DNA from: a virus
Length of the DNA: 64,000 nucleotides
Direction: 5' to 3' (one strand)
IMG/VR virus record: IMGVR_UViG_3300034111_001103
Location: 62,001 to 126,000 of that record
Of the stretch, positions 21,502 to 28,340 are shown piece after piece. Numbering within the stretch: position 1 is the stretch's first letter; each line of letters starts with the position of its first letter. The notes beneath the pieces were generated by a model. The model ran no database searches and was not told the origin of the DNA. It saw nothing but the letters and a program-made list of their open reading frames with translations. A program made the translations under genes and the position numbers.

Positions 21502-21742
21502 AGACAAATATATAACATCAGAAAAACTAGAAGGTACATTTAGACAAGATTTACCAATAGGTAATTTTTTAATACAAGGTTATTGTAGATTTGGTATAGA
21601 AGTAGGAAAGCCTATAGATTTATTTAGTCATCTTATAAAAGGAGTTAGACCAGATTGTTGGACTTCTATAGTTAAAGAAATAAATGGAGATATTATTAAG
21701 ACAGAAAATAGTATTTATAAGATTACAATAAAAGAAAAATAA
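21494..21742 (+). CDS. Hypothetical protein
   Basis: An 82-residue protein (MYKDKYITSEKLEGTFRQDL at its start), beta-rich, with no family recognised. It ends one base before the first DGR target gene, so it may be transcribed with it. Confidence 0.6.
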   Translation: MYKDKYITSEKLEGTFRQDLPIGNFLIQGYCRFGIEVGKPIDLFSHLIKGVRPDCWTSIVKEINGDIIKTENSIYKITIKEK

Positions 21743-21743
21743 A

Positions 21744-22328
21744 ATGACACAAAAAATTAGTAGAGTTAATCTCAAAGTCATCTATGACAATGTTTGTCAA
21801 GATTGGAAAAATATAATAACTGATATGTTATTATGGAATGTAGAAAGTTCTATAGAAATAGAAGAAGAAACTATCTTAAAAGGATATAATCAAGCAAATT
21901 CTGAACAAAAAATATTATTAGAAAAATACTTTAAAATAAACACACCTAAAGACTTAACAAAAACATTAAAAACTTGGAAAGATGTGTTAAAATATGCTAA
22001 AGAAAAAGGATATAACTTTAAGTTACCTTATTCTGAAAAAACTCAAGTAAAAGAAGAAATATCTTTAAATGCTTTATGTAAAATACATTTATTAGCTAAA
22101 GTATTTAATGAAGATTGGACAGCAAATTTTAAAGACTCAACTCAATACAAATATTATCCTTGGTTTGAAAGAAAAAGTTCTGGGTGGGTCTTTAGTGTTG
22201 TTTATTATCGGGCTTCTGTTTCTTCTAGTGGCTGGGGTGCTCTTTCATACTTTAAAAGTTCAGAAATAGTAAATTATATCGGTAACAATAAAGAATTTGT
22301 AAATATTTATAATGAATATTTACAATAA
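21744..22328 (+). CDS. DGR target protein 1 (variable lectin-like C-terminus)
   Basis: The 194-residue protein has a helical N-terminus (residues ~1-75) and then TWKDVLKYAKEKGYNF, a segment shared with target 2. A KYYPWFERKSSGWVFSV region runs into a variable stretch and a conserved end, SSEIVNYIGNNKEFVNIYN. This C-terminal domain is one I know from Bacteroidota phages (KYYPYF...SSG..., then the FKSSE-type end) and is a DGR variable domain of C-type-lectin-like character. VR1 (22179-22253) lies inside it, and TR1 is 95 bases downstream. Diversified residues would be on the ligand-binding face. What it binds is unknown. Confidence 0.85.
   Translation: MTQKISRVNLKVIYDNVCQDWKNIITDMLLWNVESSIEIEEETILKGYNQANSEQKILLEKYFKINTPKDLTKTLKTWKDVLKYAKEKGYNFKLPYSEKTQVKEEISLNALCKIHLLAKVFNEDWTANFKDSTQYKYYPWFERKSSGWVFSVVYYRASVSSSGWGALSYFKSSEIVNYIGNNKEFVNIYNEYLQ
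22179..22253 (+). repeat. DGR variable repeat VR1
   Basis: This 75-base stretch lies in frame within target 1 and matches TR1 (22349-22420). Counted by hand over 24 aligned codons, about 18 differences fall at an A in the template and only one (TAT to TAC) does not. VR1 also has one extra codon. Adenine-specific changes are the mark of DGR mutagenesis. Confidence 0.88.
22299..22323. repeat. Hairpin just downstream of VR1
   Basis: GTAAATATT (22299-22307) pairs perfectly with AATATTTAC (22315-22323) with a seven-base loop. It lies within the last codons of target 1, about 45 bases after VR1. In the Bordetella BPP-1 DGR a hairpin at the equivalent place helps target recognition, so this may be its counterpart. 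Confidence 0.5.
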
Positions 22329-22348
22329 AGTTAATTATTTTATATTAT

Positions 22349-22420
22349 TCTAGGTAGGTCTTTAATGATGTTAATTATCAGAATTCTAATTCTAATAGCT
22401 AGAGTACTCTAACATATTTT
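22349..22420 (+). repeat. DGR template repeat TR1
   Basis: This 72-base non-coding stretch is rich in AAT, AGT and ACT codon-like units, as template repeats are, and contains TAG in the target's frame (so it is not translated). It lies between target 1 and the reverse transcriptase gene and matches VR1 apart from A positions. Its RNA would be copied into mutagenised cDNA. Confidence 0.88.
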
Positions 22421-22519
22421 GTATTTAAAGAAATAATTAACTTATCCTATAGGATAAAAATCAAGAAATATTTTAAAAAGTGTTTGGTAGGTCTATTCTC
22501 GAAGAACATTTAAATTAAT
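22421..22519 (+). other. DGR RNA segment between TR1 and the RT gene
   Basis: No gene. It contains a perfect 16-base palindrome, TTATCCTATAGGATAA (22442-22457), and a GGTAGGTCT (~22486) that repeats a piece of TR1. DGR template RNAs extend past TR and fold for cDNA priming, so this is probably part of that RNA. Confidence 0.45.
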
Positions 22520-23470
22520 ATGAAAAGAATAGGAAATTTATACAATCAAATATGTGATAGAAATAATATAGAATTAGCTATAAAAAATTCACAAAAAAGT
22601 AAGAAGAAAAATAAGAATGTTATAGAATTTAACAAAAATTATGAAAATAATTTAGAAATTTTAATAAATTTACTAAAAGAAGAAAAATATGTTATTTCAG
22701 ACTATAAAATAAAATATATTAAAGATGGAAATAAAATAAGGGAGTTAAAGATACTCCCTTATTTTCCAGATAGAATTATACAACATTGTATATTAAATAT
22801 AATATCTTTTACGTTATTAAAAACTTTTCCTACTAATACTTATTCAGCAATTAAAAATAGAGGTATACATAAGTGTTTGTACAAGTTAAAAAGTATAATA
22901 AATAAGTATGACTATTGTTTAAAACTGGATATTAAAAAATATTATGAAAATATAGATAATGACATATTAAAATCTTTTCTTTTAAAAAAATTTAAAGATA
23001 AACAATTATTAGATTTACTTTTTCATATAATAGACAAAGAAAAGGGATGTGTAATTGGCTCTTATTTGTCACAATGGTTTGGTAATTTTTATTTATCTTA
23101 TTTTATACACTATTTAAATGATAAAAAAGATATTAAAGTTTTAGTTTATATGGATGATATTGTTATATTAGGTAATAGTAAACAATTATTGTATGATTTA
23201 AAGTTAGAAATAATAGAATATTTAAGAACTAAACTAAAGTTAGAATTAAGTAATCATCAAGTATTTTCTCTTACACAAGGTATAGATTTTTTAGGCTACA
23301 AAACATTTAAAACACACATTTTAATAAGGAAAAGAATAAAATTAAATTTTATTAAAATGATTAAAACAAATTATAATGAAAAGTCAATTAATAGTTATTT
23401 AGGTTGGCTTTGCCACGGAAATACATTAAATTTACAACAAAAATACATTAAAAATGCAAAAAACAATTAA
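22520..23470 (+). CDS. DGR reverse transcriptase
   Basis: The 316-residue protein has the reverse transcriptase motifs in order: FPDRIIQHCILNII, LKLDIKKYYENIDNDIL (motif A with D), GCVIGSYLSQWFGNFYLSY (motif with the G-x-x-x-S-Q signature of DGR enzymes, ~residue 180), VLVYMDDIVILG (YMDD, ~211), and GIDFLGYKTF. It lacks intron maturase or HNH domains. It copies the template RNAs with errors at adenines. It lies between TR1 and target 2 and overlaps target 2 by 17 bases. No Avd-like accessory gene was recognised next to it. Both TR/VR pairs would be served by this one enzyme. Confidence 0.92.
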   Translation: MKRIGNLYNQICDRNNIELAIKNSQKSKKKNKNVIEFNKNYENNLEILINLLKEEKYVISDYKIKYIKDGNKIRELKILPYFPDRIIQHCILNIISFTLLKTFPTNTYSAIKNRGIHKCLYKLKSIINKYDYCLKLDIKKYYENIDNDILKSFLLKKFKDKQLLDLLFHIIDKEKGCVIGSYLSQWFGNFYLSYFIHYLNDKKDIKVLVYMDDIVILGNSKQLLYDLKLEIIEYLRTKLKLELSNHQVFSLTQGIDFLGYKTFKTHILIRKRIKLNFIKMIKTNYNEKSINSYLGWLCHGNTLNLQQKYIKNAKNN

Positions 23471-23948
23471 TTTAACAAAAAAAGAAGCTATTAAATTTTA
23501 TAATAGTGCACAAGATCAAGGATTTAAAGATTTATTAGAAACAAATTTTGGTAAAGATTTCTGGAAACAAGAAATTACAGATTTAGTATATGATTTAGAT
23601 TCTTTAAAAGAATATTGTAAAAATAACAATATATCTTTTTCTTTACCTTATCTTTGTGATACTCAAGATAGTTTAGAAAAAACATTAAATGCTACTTACA
23701 TATTAGCAAAAGTTGCTAAAATATATAATAAAGGAACTATTTTAAATTGGAAAAACAATAATGAATACAAGTATTTACCTTATTTATATTTTTCTGGTGG
23801 TTCTGGGGTTGCTGCTGGTGTTTCTTTTTATTGGGATTCTGATTTGTTTGCTTCTTATTGTTTGTACTATAAAAACTCAAATTTAAGCACAAAATCTTAT
23901 AATAACTTTAAAAAATATTGGGAAGATTATTGGGGAGTAGAACAATAA
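23454..23948 (+). CDS. DGR target protein 2 (variable lectin-like C-terminus)
   Basis: The 164-residue protein is a shorter relative of target 1: LDSLKEYCKNNNISFSLPY matches the VLKYAKEKGYNFKLPY region, YKYLPYLYFSGGSGVA matches the KYYPWF region, and both end in a helical tail. Its N-terminal helical part is shorter. VR2 (23793-23867) lies in the Gly/Ser/Tyr-rich stretch and TR2 is 107 bases beyond it. It probably displays a diversified binding surface. It could form a hetero-oligomer with target 1 or serve as an alternative. Confidence 0.85.
   Translation: MQKTINLTKKEAIKFYNSAQDQGFKDLLETNFGKDFWKQEITDLVYDLDSLKEYCKNNNISFSLPYLCDTQDSLEKTLNATYILAKVAKIYNKGTILNWKNNNEYKYLPYLYFSGGSGVAAGVSFYWDSDLFASYCLYYKNSNLSTKSYNNFKKYWEDYWGVEQ
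23793..23867 (+). repeat. DGR variable repeat VR2
   Basis: This 75-base segment in target 2 matches TR2 (23975-24046). By hand, about 18 of 19 differences fall at template A positions; the exception is a C-to-T. VR2 has one codon more than TR2, as VR1 has relative to TR1. Confidence 0.88.
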
Positions 23949-23974
23949 TATAAAAAAGAGATAAATAAATATTT

Positions 23975-24046
23975 TCTAGTAGTTCTAGGGTTACTAATGA
24001 TTCTAATAATTGGAATTCTAATTTGAATACTCCTAATTGTTTAAAC
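23975..24046 (+). repeat. DGR template repeat TR2
   Basis: This 72-base AAT- and AGT-rich stretch lies in the non-coding space after target 2 and matches VR2 except at adenines. It is separate from TR1 in sequence and place, so each target has its own template. A terminator at 24116 ends the cassette. Confidence 0.88.
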
Positions 24047-24115
24047 TTAATTATAATACAAACAATTTTATTTATCTTAACCTATTGGTTAAAAAAACAA
24101 GCAAAATCTTAAAAC

Positions 24116-24154
24116 AAATCCCTTAGTACCTTTAGTGTGGAAAAGGGATTTTTT
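24116..24154 (+). terminator. Intrinsic terminator of the DGR cassette
   Basis: AAATCCCTT (24116-24124) pairs with AAGGGATTT (24143-24151), with an 18-base loop, followed by a T run. It closes the transcript containing TR2. Confidence 0.8.
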
Positions 24155-24182
24155 AATTAAGTACAAAAATATAAAGTAAAAT

Positions 24183-24368
24183 ATGGAATTACCAATATTA
24201 ATACCTACAATATATGTAGATACTCCAGAACATAAAAAAACTATTCAATATGGGAAATATTTAGTAGTAAGAAAAGATGGTAAAACTCACTTAGAAACAT
24301 TTAATGGAACTGGATGGGCTTATAATCATAATACTATTATAGCTTATTATTTACCTAAAATTAATTAA
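24183..24368 (+). CDS. Small hypothetical protein
   Basis: A 61-residue beta-rich protein with YGKYLVVRKDGKTHLETFNG and a C-terminal IIAYYLPKIN. This shape, a small Trp-containing fold followed by 'ITHYYLP', is common in short Bacteroidota phage proteins of unknown function. It begins after the DGR terminator. Confidence 0.65.
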   Translation: MELPILIPTIYVDTPEHKKTIQYGKYLVVRKDGKTHLETFNGTGWAYNHNTIIAYYLPKIN

Positions 24369-24370
24369 AA

Positions 24371-24661
24371 ATGAATTATTTAGATACATTAAAACAAAAA
24401 AAATCAATAGATACAGAGTATGAAACTCAAAAAGAGTTATTATTACAACAAATAACTAACATAAATACTCTATATAGTAAATATAATGGAGATTTTTTAA
24501 AAGAATTAAGTCAATTTACTAAAGATTATGAAGAAAGAAGAAAAATTAAATTGGGACAACTTCTCACTGAAATTTCATCCAACTTGGAGAAACAAAATGA
24601 AAAAAATAGTGGAAAGCCCTCAATTATTTCAGATATTCCAAGAACTGAAGAAGCAATCTAG
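24371..24661 (+). CDS. Small helical protein overlapping the UDG-like gene
   Basis: A 96-residue helical protein (MNYLDTLKQKKSIDTEYETQ at its start). It shares 134 bases with the next gene in another frame. Residues 1-52 lie outside the overlap. Both frames look real: this one has a continuous helical pattern and a normal leader two bases after the previous stop. No family known. Confidence 0.5.
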   Translation: MNYLDTLKQKKSIDTEYETQKELLLQQITNINTLYSKYNGDFLKELSQFTKDYEERRKIKLGQLLTEISSNLEKQNEKNSGKPSIISDIPRTEEAI

Positions 24662-25217
24662 CCAAGGAAACAAATTATATCCTCAAAGTAAAGATATATT
24701 TGAATTTTTAAATTTTGATATATCTAAACTAAAAGTATTAATCTTAGGAGATATTCCTCATACCTATAGTAATGGGATATGGTTAGATTGTAGTAATAAC
24801 ACAATAGTTTCTAAAGATTTAGAATATTTTTATAATAATATAGAAAAAGATCTTTATAACCTAGATTTTAACTATGATAGAAACAATAAAAGTTTAGAAT
24901 ATCTTAAGGAACAAGGGGTTATATTATCTTCTTGTTCTTTAGTATCTAATAATATAGAACTTTTTAAGCTTTTTTGGAAGTTAATGTTTGAAGAAATCTT
25001 TAACACACAAGCAGGTTTACATATTATAGCTGTAGGAAAAGAAGCTCAAAAAATATTAGTAGAGAACTCAGAACCTTTTATACACTATACTTATTACCTA
25101 GAATCTTGGGATAAAACTCTAGAATATCCTAAATTTAATACTTTTTCTATTATAAATAAACTATTAGAAAAAGATAATGGTAAAGAATTTACAATACAAT
25201 GGCTAAAAACAATTTAA
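24528..25217 (+). CDS. Uracil-DNA-glycosylase-like protein with altered active site
   Basis: The 229-residue protein aligns by eye with family 1 uracil-DNA glycosylases: LNWDNFSLKFHPTW at the N-terminus, KLYPQSKDIFEFLNF, then KVLILGDIPHTYSNGIWLDC where the family has the ILGQDPYH water-activating loop, and LEYLKEQGVILSSCSLV for the W-x-x-QGVLLLN segment. The aspartate of GQDPYH is shifted or lost, and the C-terminal HPSP loop is not visible (HYTYYLESW instead). It may therefore bind DNA without normal catalysis, or act on another base, or block the host enzyme. crAss-like phages commonly encode UDG. The start at 24528 keeps the family's N-terminus. Confidence 0.7.
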   Translation: MKKEEKLNWDNFSLKFHPTWRNKMKKIVESPQLFQIFQELKKQSSQGNKLYPQSKDIFEFLNFDISKLKVLILGDIPHTYSNGIWLDCSNNTIVSKDLEYFYNNIEKDLYNLDFNYDRNNKSLEYLKEQGVILSSCSLVSNNIELFKLFWKLMFEEIFNTQAGLHIIAVGKEAQKILVENSEPFIHYTYYLESWDKTLEYPKFNTFSIINKLLEKDNGKEFTIQWLKTI

Positions 25218-25369
25218 AACATCTATTATTAATACCTTGTATAATATTTATAACTCTAATAATGAAAGATTTGACAAATATTCCTTTAGTAAGAGATTGG
25301 TTATATTTTATATTATTAGAGTTTTTCTTACAAGTATATTATAATAGAATAGTAAAAGAAGATTTATAA
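25199..25369 (+). CDS. Tiny two-pass membrane protein
   Basis: A 56-residue protein (MAKNNLKHLLLIPCIIFITL at its start, second hydrophobic part DWLYFILLEFFLQVYY). It overlaps the end of the UDG-like gene by 19 bases, so translation may be coupled. Function unknown. Confidence 0.55.
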   Translation: MAKNNLKHLLLIPCIIFITLIMKDLTNIPLVRDWLYFILLEFFLQVYYNRIVKEDL

Positions 25370-25388
25370 ATAATAAAATAAATAAAAA

Positions 25389-25694
25389 ATGAAACAAGTA
25401 AATATAAAAAAACAAAAAATAGTATTAACAGGATATTTATTTAATATATTACCTGGAATTTTAATAACAGATGATCATAAAGAACAATTTGAGTATCATT
25501 TTGAAAAAAAAGATATATTAGATATTATACTAGATAATATTTCTGACTATAACAGTAAAAAAACAGTAACTTTAGATAAGTTGACAAATCAAGAAATTAA
25601 CAAAGCTGTTTATATTTGTCAACAAATAGTTCAAGATGTAGACTATGCTAACAATTTATTTGCTTTGAGTAAAAAATATAGAGGTTTATTATAA
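25389..25694 (+). CDS. Hypothetical protein
   Basis: A 101-residue protein with an N-terminal strand part (KKQKIVLTGYLFNILPGILI) and a helical C-terminus (INKAVYICQQIVQDVDYANN). No family is recognised. Its stop overlaps the ATG of the next gene by one base. Confidence 0.6.
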   Translation: MKQVNIKKQKIVLTGYLFNILPGILITDDHKEQFEYHFEKKDILDIILDNISDYNSKKTVTLDKLTNQEINKAVYICQQIVQDVDYANNLFALSKKYRGLL

Positions 25695-26245
25695 TGAAAA
25701 CTATATTTTCAGATAAATCAAAGATAATTGACCTTTGGATAGAACAAAAACAAGATTTTGCTGGGACTCCTTTAAGTGTAATAACAGATAGTAGTATAAA
25801 ACAAAGAAGATTATTCTTTAAAGGAGATACTATTTATAGTTATAGAGAATCTTATCCTTTAGCTAGATTATTAGGAGATAAGATATATTTAAGAGAGGAA
25901 AATTATAGTAGAACAACAAGTAAACAAAAACTTTGTATACAAAGTAGGGCTTTAAAATATAATAAAAAAATAATATTTTCAGATGATTTGAAAAATGAAA
26001 ATATTAAAGATAAAAAATTACAAATTGCTTTAGAAAAATTATTAAAAGCTAGACTTTGGAAAGATTATTATATTTATGCTATTTCTAATTTAATAGCAAA
26101 TAATGAAAATAATCTTATAACTAAATCTAAATTTCCTTTATTATTTGATGAAAAACATGAAAAAGTAAAACAAATGTTATTTTCTCAAGATAATGAAACA
26201 GTTAATTTAGCAATAAAAATTATAAAACAAGAAAAACTAATATAA
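25694..26245 (+). CDS. Hypothetical protein with C-terminal SxDxETxxLA motif
   Basis: A 183-residue protein. The first half is basic (RLFFKGDTIYSYRESYPL, KQKLCIQSRALKYN). The C-terminal 30 residues contain MLFSQDNETVNLAIKII, which fits a motif found in several proteins of this window. It may be a helical protein-protein interaction tail. No enzyme motif is visible. Confidence 0.6.
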   Translation: MKTIFSDKSKIIDLWIEQKQDFAGTPLSVITDSSIKQRRLFFKGDTIYSYRESYPLARLLGDKIYLREENYSRTTSKQKLCIQSRALKYNKKIIFSDDLKNENIKDKKLQIALEKLLKARLWKDYYIYAISNLIANNENNLITKSKFPLLFDEKHEKVKQMLFSQDNETVNLAIKIIKQEKLI

Positions 26246-26246
26246 T

Positions 26247-26504
26247 ATGTATGCAATAAAAGTAAAAAATAAAGATTTATATTTAAATCTTGATAGTCTA
26301 ATAGGATATTTTATATCTTCTTATCCTTATATAGCTTCTAAAAAACAAATAACAGATATTTTTTTAAATATTAATTCTGAAAAACCTTATTACGAAATTA
26401 ATTCTAATACAGAAGAATTAAGTTTTGAAGATGATATAAAAAATTATATATTAGAAAATATTGAAGATTTAGAAATTAAAGAAATAAAAATAGAATTAAT
26501 ATGA
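26247..26504 (+). CDS. Small acidic protein
   Basis: An 85-residue acidic protein (MYAIKVKNKDLYLNLDSLIG at its start, with strands then EDDIKNYILENIEDLEIKEI). The family is unknown. It is the last gene before a 190-base space with a small terminator and a tRNA-like element. Confidence 0.55.
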   Translation: MYAIKVKNKDLYLNLDSLIGYFISSYPYIASKKQITDIFLNINSEKPYYEINSNTEELSFEDDIKNYILENIEDLEIKEIKIELI

Positions 26505-26555
26505 CAAAATCAAATGAAAAAGAAGCTATCTCGTATTAAATAACAGAAATGTAGG

Positions 26556-26582
26556 ATACTATCAACAAAAATAGTATTTTTG
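26556..26582 (+). terminator. Weak intrinsic terminator
   Basis: ATACTAT (26556-26562) pairs with ATAGTAT (26571-26577), loop CAACAAAA, followed by TTTT. The stem is short and AT-only, so termination is probably weak. It separates the 26247 gene from the tRNA-like element. Confidence 0.5.
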
Positions 26583-26608
26583 AGGATAATAATCAACAAT
26601 AATAAAAT

Positions 26609-26678
26609 AGTCAGGTGGCGTAAGGGAAACGCAGTCTCCACAAAGAAAGAAAGCAGGTTTGAATCCTTGTCCTGACTA
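26609..26678 (+). tRNA. tRNA-like element, degenerate or unusual
   Basis: AGTCAGG (26609-26615) pairs with CCTGACT (26671-26677) as a seven-base acceptor stem with an A discriminator. GCGT/ACGC (26618-26632) makes a D stem with a GGG-containing loop. A T arm CA-GG/CC-T-TG around TTTGAAT has a bulge. The anticodon arm is not formed: GTCTC and AAAGA do not pair, and no U33 is in place. So no amino acid can be assigned. It could be a decayed tRNA, an unusual one, or a tRNA mimic that host enzymes recognise. Confidence 0.45.
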
Positions 26679-26692
26679 CAAAAAATAAAAAA

Positions 26693-27058
26693 ATGATAAT
26701 ATTTAAATTTACACTATATACTTTAATTCTTAGTTATAGTCCTTGTGATGTATTTAAACATTTTAATGTAACTGAAATGCATGGTCTTAATTTAGTTGAT
26801 TGTGAAAAATACAATAACACTAATGAAGATGCTTATATAGCAGGTTTTTGTAATGTATCTCCTATTGATGGTAAACCATTTGTGTTTATAAATTTAAGTA
26901 GATGTAATAATGATGTTGAAACAACAGCATTAGTATTTCATGAGATGATGCATCTTTCAGGTATAAAATATAATGATGAATGGTTATCTAATGAAGAAAA
27001 TATGATAACATTTGCAGAAAATGAAACATATAAAGTTGTTAAACTAATTAAAAAATAA
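26693..27058 (+). CDS. Small secreted or membrane zinc-metallopeptidase-like protein
   Basis: The 121-residue protein opens with a hydrophobic segment (FKFTLYTLILSYS). A Cys-containing middle (residues 18-69, with DAYIAGFCNVSP) and FVFINLSRCNN follow. FHEMMHLSGIKY then carries the H-E-x-x-H zinc motif, and a Glu appears further on in WLSNEENMITFAE. This suits a minimal gluzincin or metzincin-type peptidase fold. It is small for a peptidase. Secretion and activity are inferred. It follows the tRNA-like element by 15 bases. Confidence 0.6.
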   Translation: MIIFKFTLYTLILSYSPCDVFKHFNVTEMHGLNLVDCEKYNNTNEDAYIAGFCNVSPIDGKPFVFINLSRCNNDVETTALVFHEMMHLSGIKYNDEWLSNEENMITFAENETYKVVKLIKK

Positions 27059-27061
27059 TAA

Positions 27062-27199
27062 AATGGAAAAATTTTAATTTTTAATTCTATTTCAGAAGCT
27101 TCTAAAATTTTAAATATTAACATTAGTAATATTTCTAGAATAGCAAAAGGAGAAAGAAAAACTAGTAAAAAATTAAATATGACATTTCAATTTATATAA
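27062..27199 (+). pseudogene. Remnant of a homing endonuclease (NUMOD1 module)
   Basis: The frame starting right after two stops reads NGKILIFNSISEASKIL, then INISNISRIAKGERKTSKK and LNMTFQFI. This is a NUMOD1 DNA-binding module, the C-terminal part of many GIY-YIG and HNH homing nucleases. No start codon or nuclease domain precedes it. It is probably what remains of a lost homing endonuclease. Confidence 0.65.
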
Positions 27200-27218
27200 A
27201 TTATAAAAAAAAAAGAAT

Positions 27219-27611
27219 ATGAACCCACATTTGCATTCAAAATCCTCTGTAAAGCGTTGGGGAGGAAAAATAGAAGACTACATAGAATTACATAAATTTT
27301 TAGATAGTCCAAAATCTTGTATGAATAATAATACTTCTAGGATGTTAACACACAATACTTGGTTTATTTATGAAGTTATTCCTAGAGTATTTGGTTATAA
27401 TATAATAAACTCAGAAGGAAAATCTGTAGATACTGTAGATATAGCTATGTTACATGTGAGTGAAGACTTTAGACATAAATTTATACCTACTCCACAAGAT
27501 TATTTAAAAAATATGAAAATACAATCTTGGATGAATAATGGAGTAAAAGATATTGATAATCCTGATTCAATAGAATTAGCTAAAAAAGTAATAGAAAAAT
27601 GGAAAAATTAA
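27219..27611 (+). CDS. DUF6915-like protein
   Basis: The 130-residue protein begins MNPHLHSKSSVKRWGGKIED and continues YIELHKFLDSPKSCMNNNTS. It also has the DTVDIAMLHVSEDFRHKFIP and PTPQDYLKNM segments. These match the pattern I recall for the DUF6915 family in phages (HSHAKSSxRKWGGxxEDYxxIHxWxDxSK, then HVxED and IPTxxDWL). Function is unknown for the family. It has several conserved His residues that could bind metal. Confidence 0.7.
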   Translation: MNPHLHSKSSVKRWGGKIEDYIELHKFLDSPKSCMNNNTSRMLTHNTWFIYEVIPRVFGYNIINSEGKSVDTVDIAMLHVSEDFRHKFIPTPQDYLKNMKIQSWMNNGVKDIDNPDSIELAKKVIEKWKN

Positions 27612-27624
27612 TAAAAATTAAAAG

Positions 27625-27741
27625 ATGGAATGGTTATTAGTAAAAATAAATAATGAAATAGATGTTATTTGGAATTGGGAAGTGTATAATATTAATTTAA
27701 AATGGAAATCTTGTAAAATAATTAAAAAATGGAAGAATTAA
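27625..27741 (+). CDS. Tiny Trp-rich protein
   Basis: A 38-residue protein (MEWLLVKINNEIDVIWNWEV, then IINLKWKSCKIIKKWKN-like basic tail). It overlaps the next start by 13 bases. Plausible because of position and coupling, but nothing identifies it. Confidence 0.4.
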   Translation: MEWLLVKINNEIDVIWNWEVYNINLKWKSCKIIKKWKN

Positions 27742-28340
27742 TAAAAGAATGGTTAGATAAAAAAATAGATAGAGCAGAATTTGAGTTTAGTTGTGGGGGA
27801 GATTCTATGAATAATATTTCTTTAATCTTCTTTGATAAAGAAAATAAAGAGGTTATTATGAGTGATGAAAGCAGAGAAACCCTAGATGATAATATTTATG
27901 AAAATGTAGAATTTTATGAAGACTCTGATGGACATTATCAAGGAGAATTTGGAAAAGTTTTAATTGAATTTGATGAAGAAGAAAATGAATTTAATTACAG
28001 TAAAAGTGCTACAGAAGAATGGTCAGAGTCTTTTACTGATATTATAAAATTAGAAATAACTCCAGAACTACATAAATTCTGTAAAGAGTATGTACTTGAA
28101 ATATCAGGAGAGTCTGATTTTTTAGATATTGAATATGCTAAAGATTTTTACATTAATTCAGAAAAATGTAAAATGCTTGAAGATATTCAAGAAATTATTA
28201 ATGAAGCTATTGATAATCATGAACCAGAAAATACATTAGCAGGAGAATTAGAAGATTATGTAAATATGTCTAACTTTGCAACTATTGATAACAATAAAAT
28301 AAAATTTAACTATGACTATGGAAAAACAGTTTATAATTAA
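27729..28340 (+). CDS. Acidic hypothetical protein
   Basis: A 203-residue very acidic protein (EFDEEENEFNYS, EDIQEIINEAIDNHEPEN). Strands dominate residues 15-85 and helices the remainder. High acidity is common in DNA-mimic phage proteins that block host nucleases or restriction enzymes; this is only a possibility. It overlaps the next gene by 29 bases. Confidence 0.6.
   Translation: MEELIKEWLDKKIDRAEFEFSCGGDSMNNISLIFFDKENKEVIMSDESRETLDDNIYENVEFYEDSDGHYQGEFGKVLIEFDEEENEFNYSKSATEEWSESFTDIIKLEITPELHKFCKEYVLEISGESDFLDIEYAKDFYINSEKCKMLEDIQEIINEAIDNHEPENTLAGELEDYVNMSNFATIDNNKIKFNYDYGKTVYN

Noticed and set aside
27625-27741. Possible continuation of the DUF6915-like gene by frameshift
   Set aside because: The previous gene has a normal end and the small frame has its own start and overlap with the next gene, so there is no need for a frameshift.
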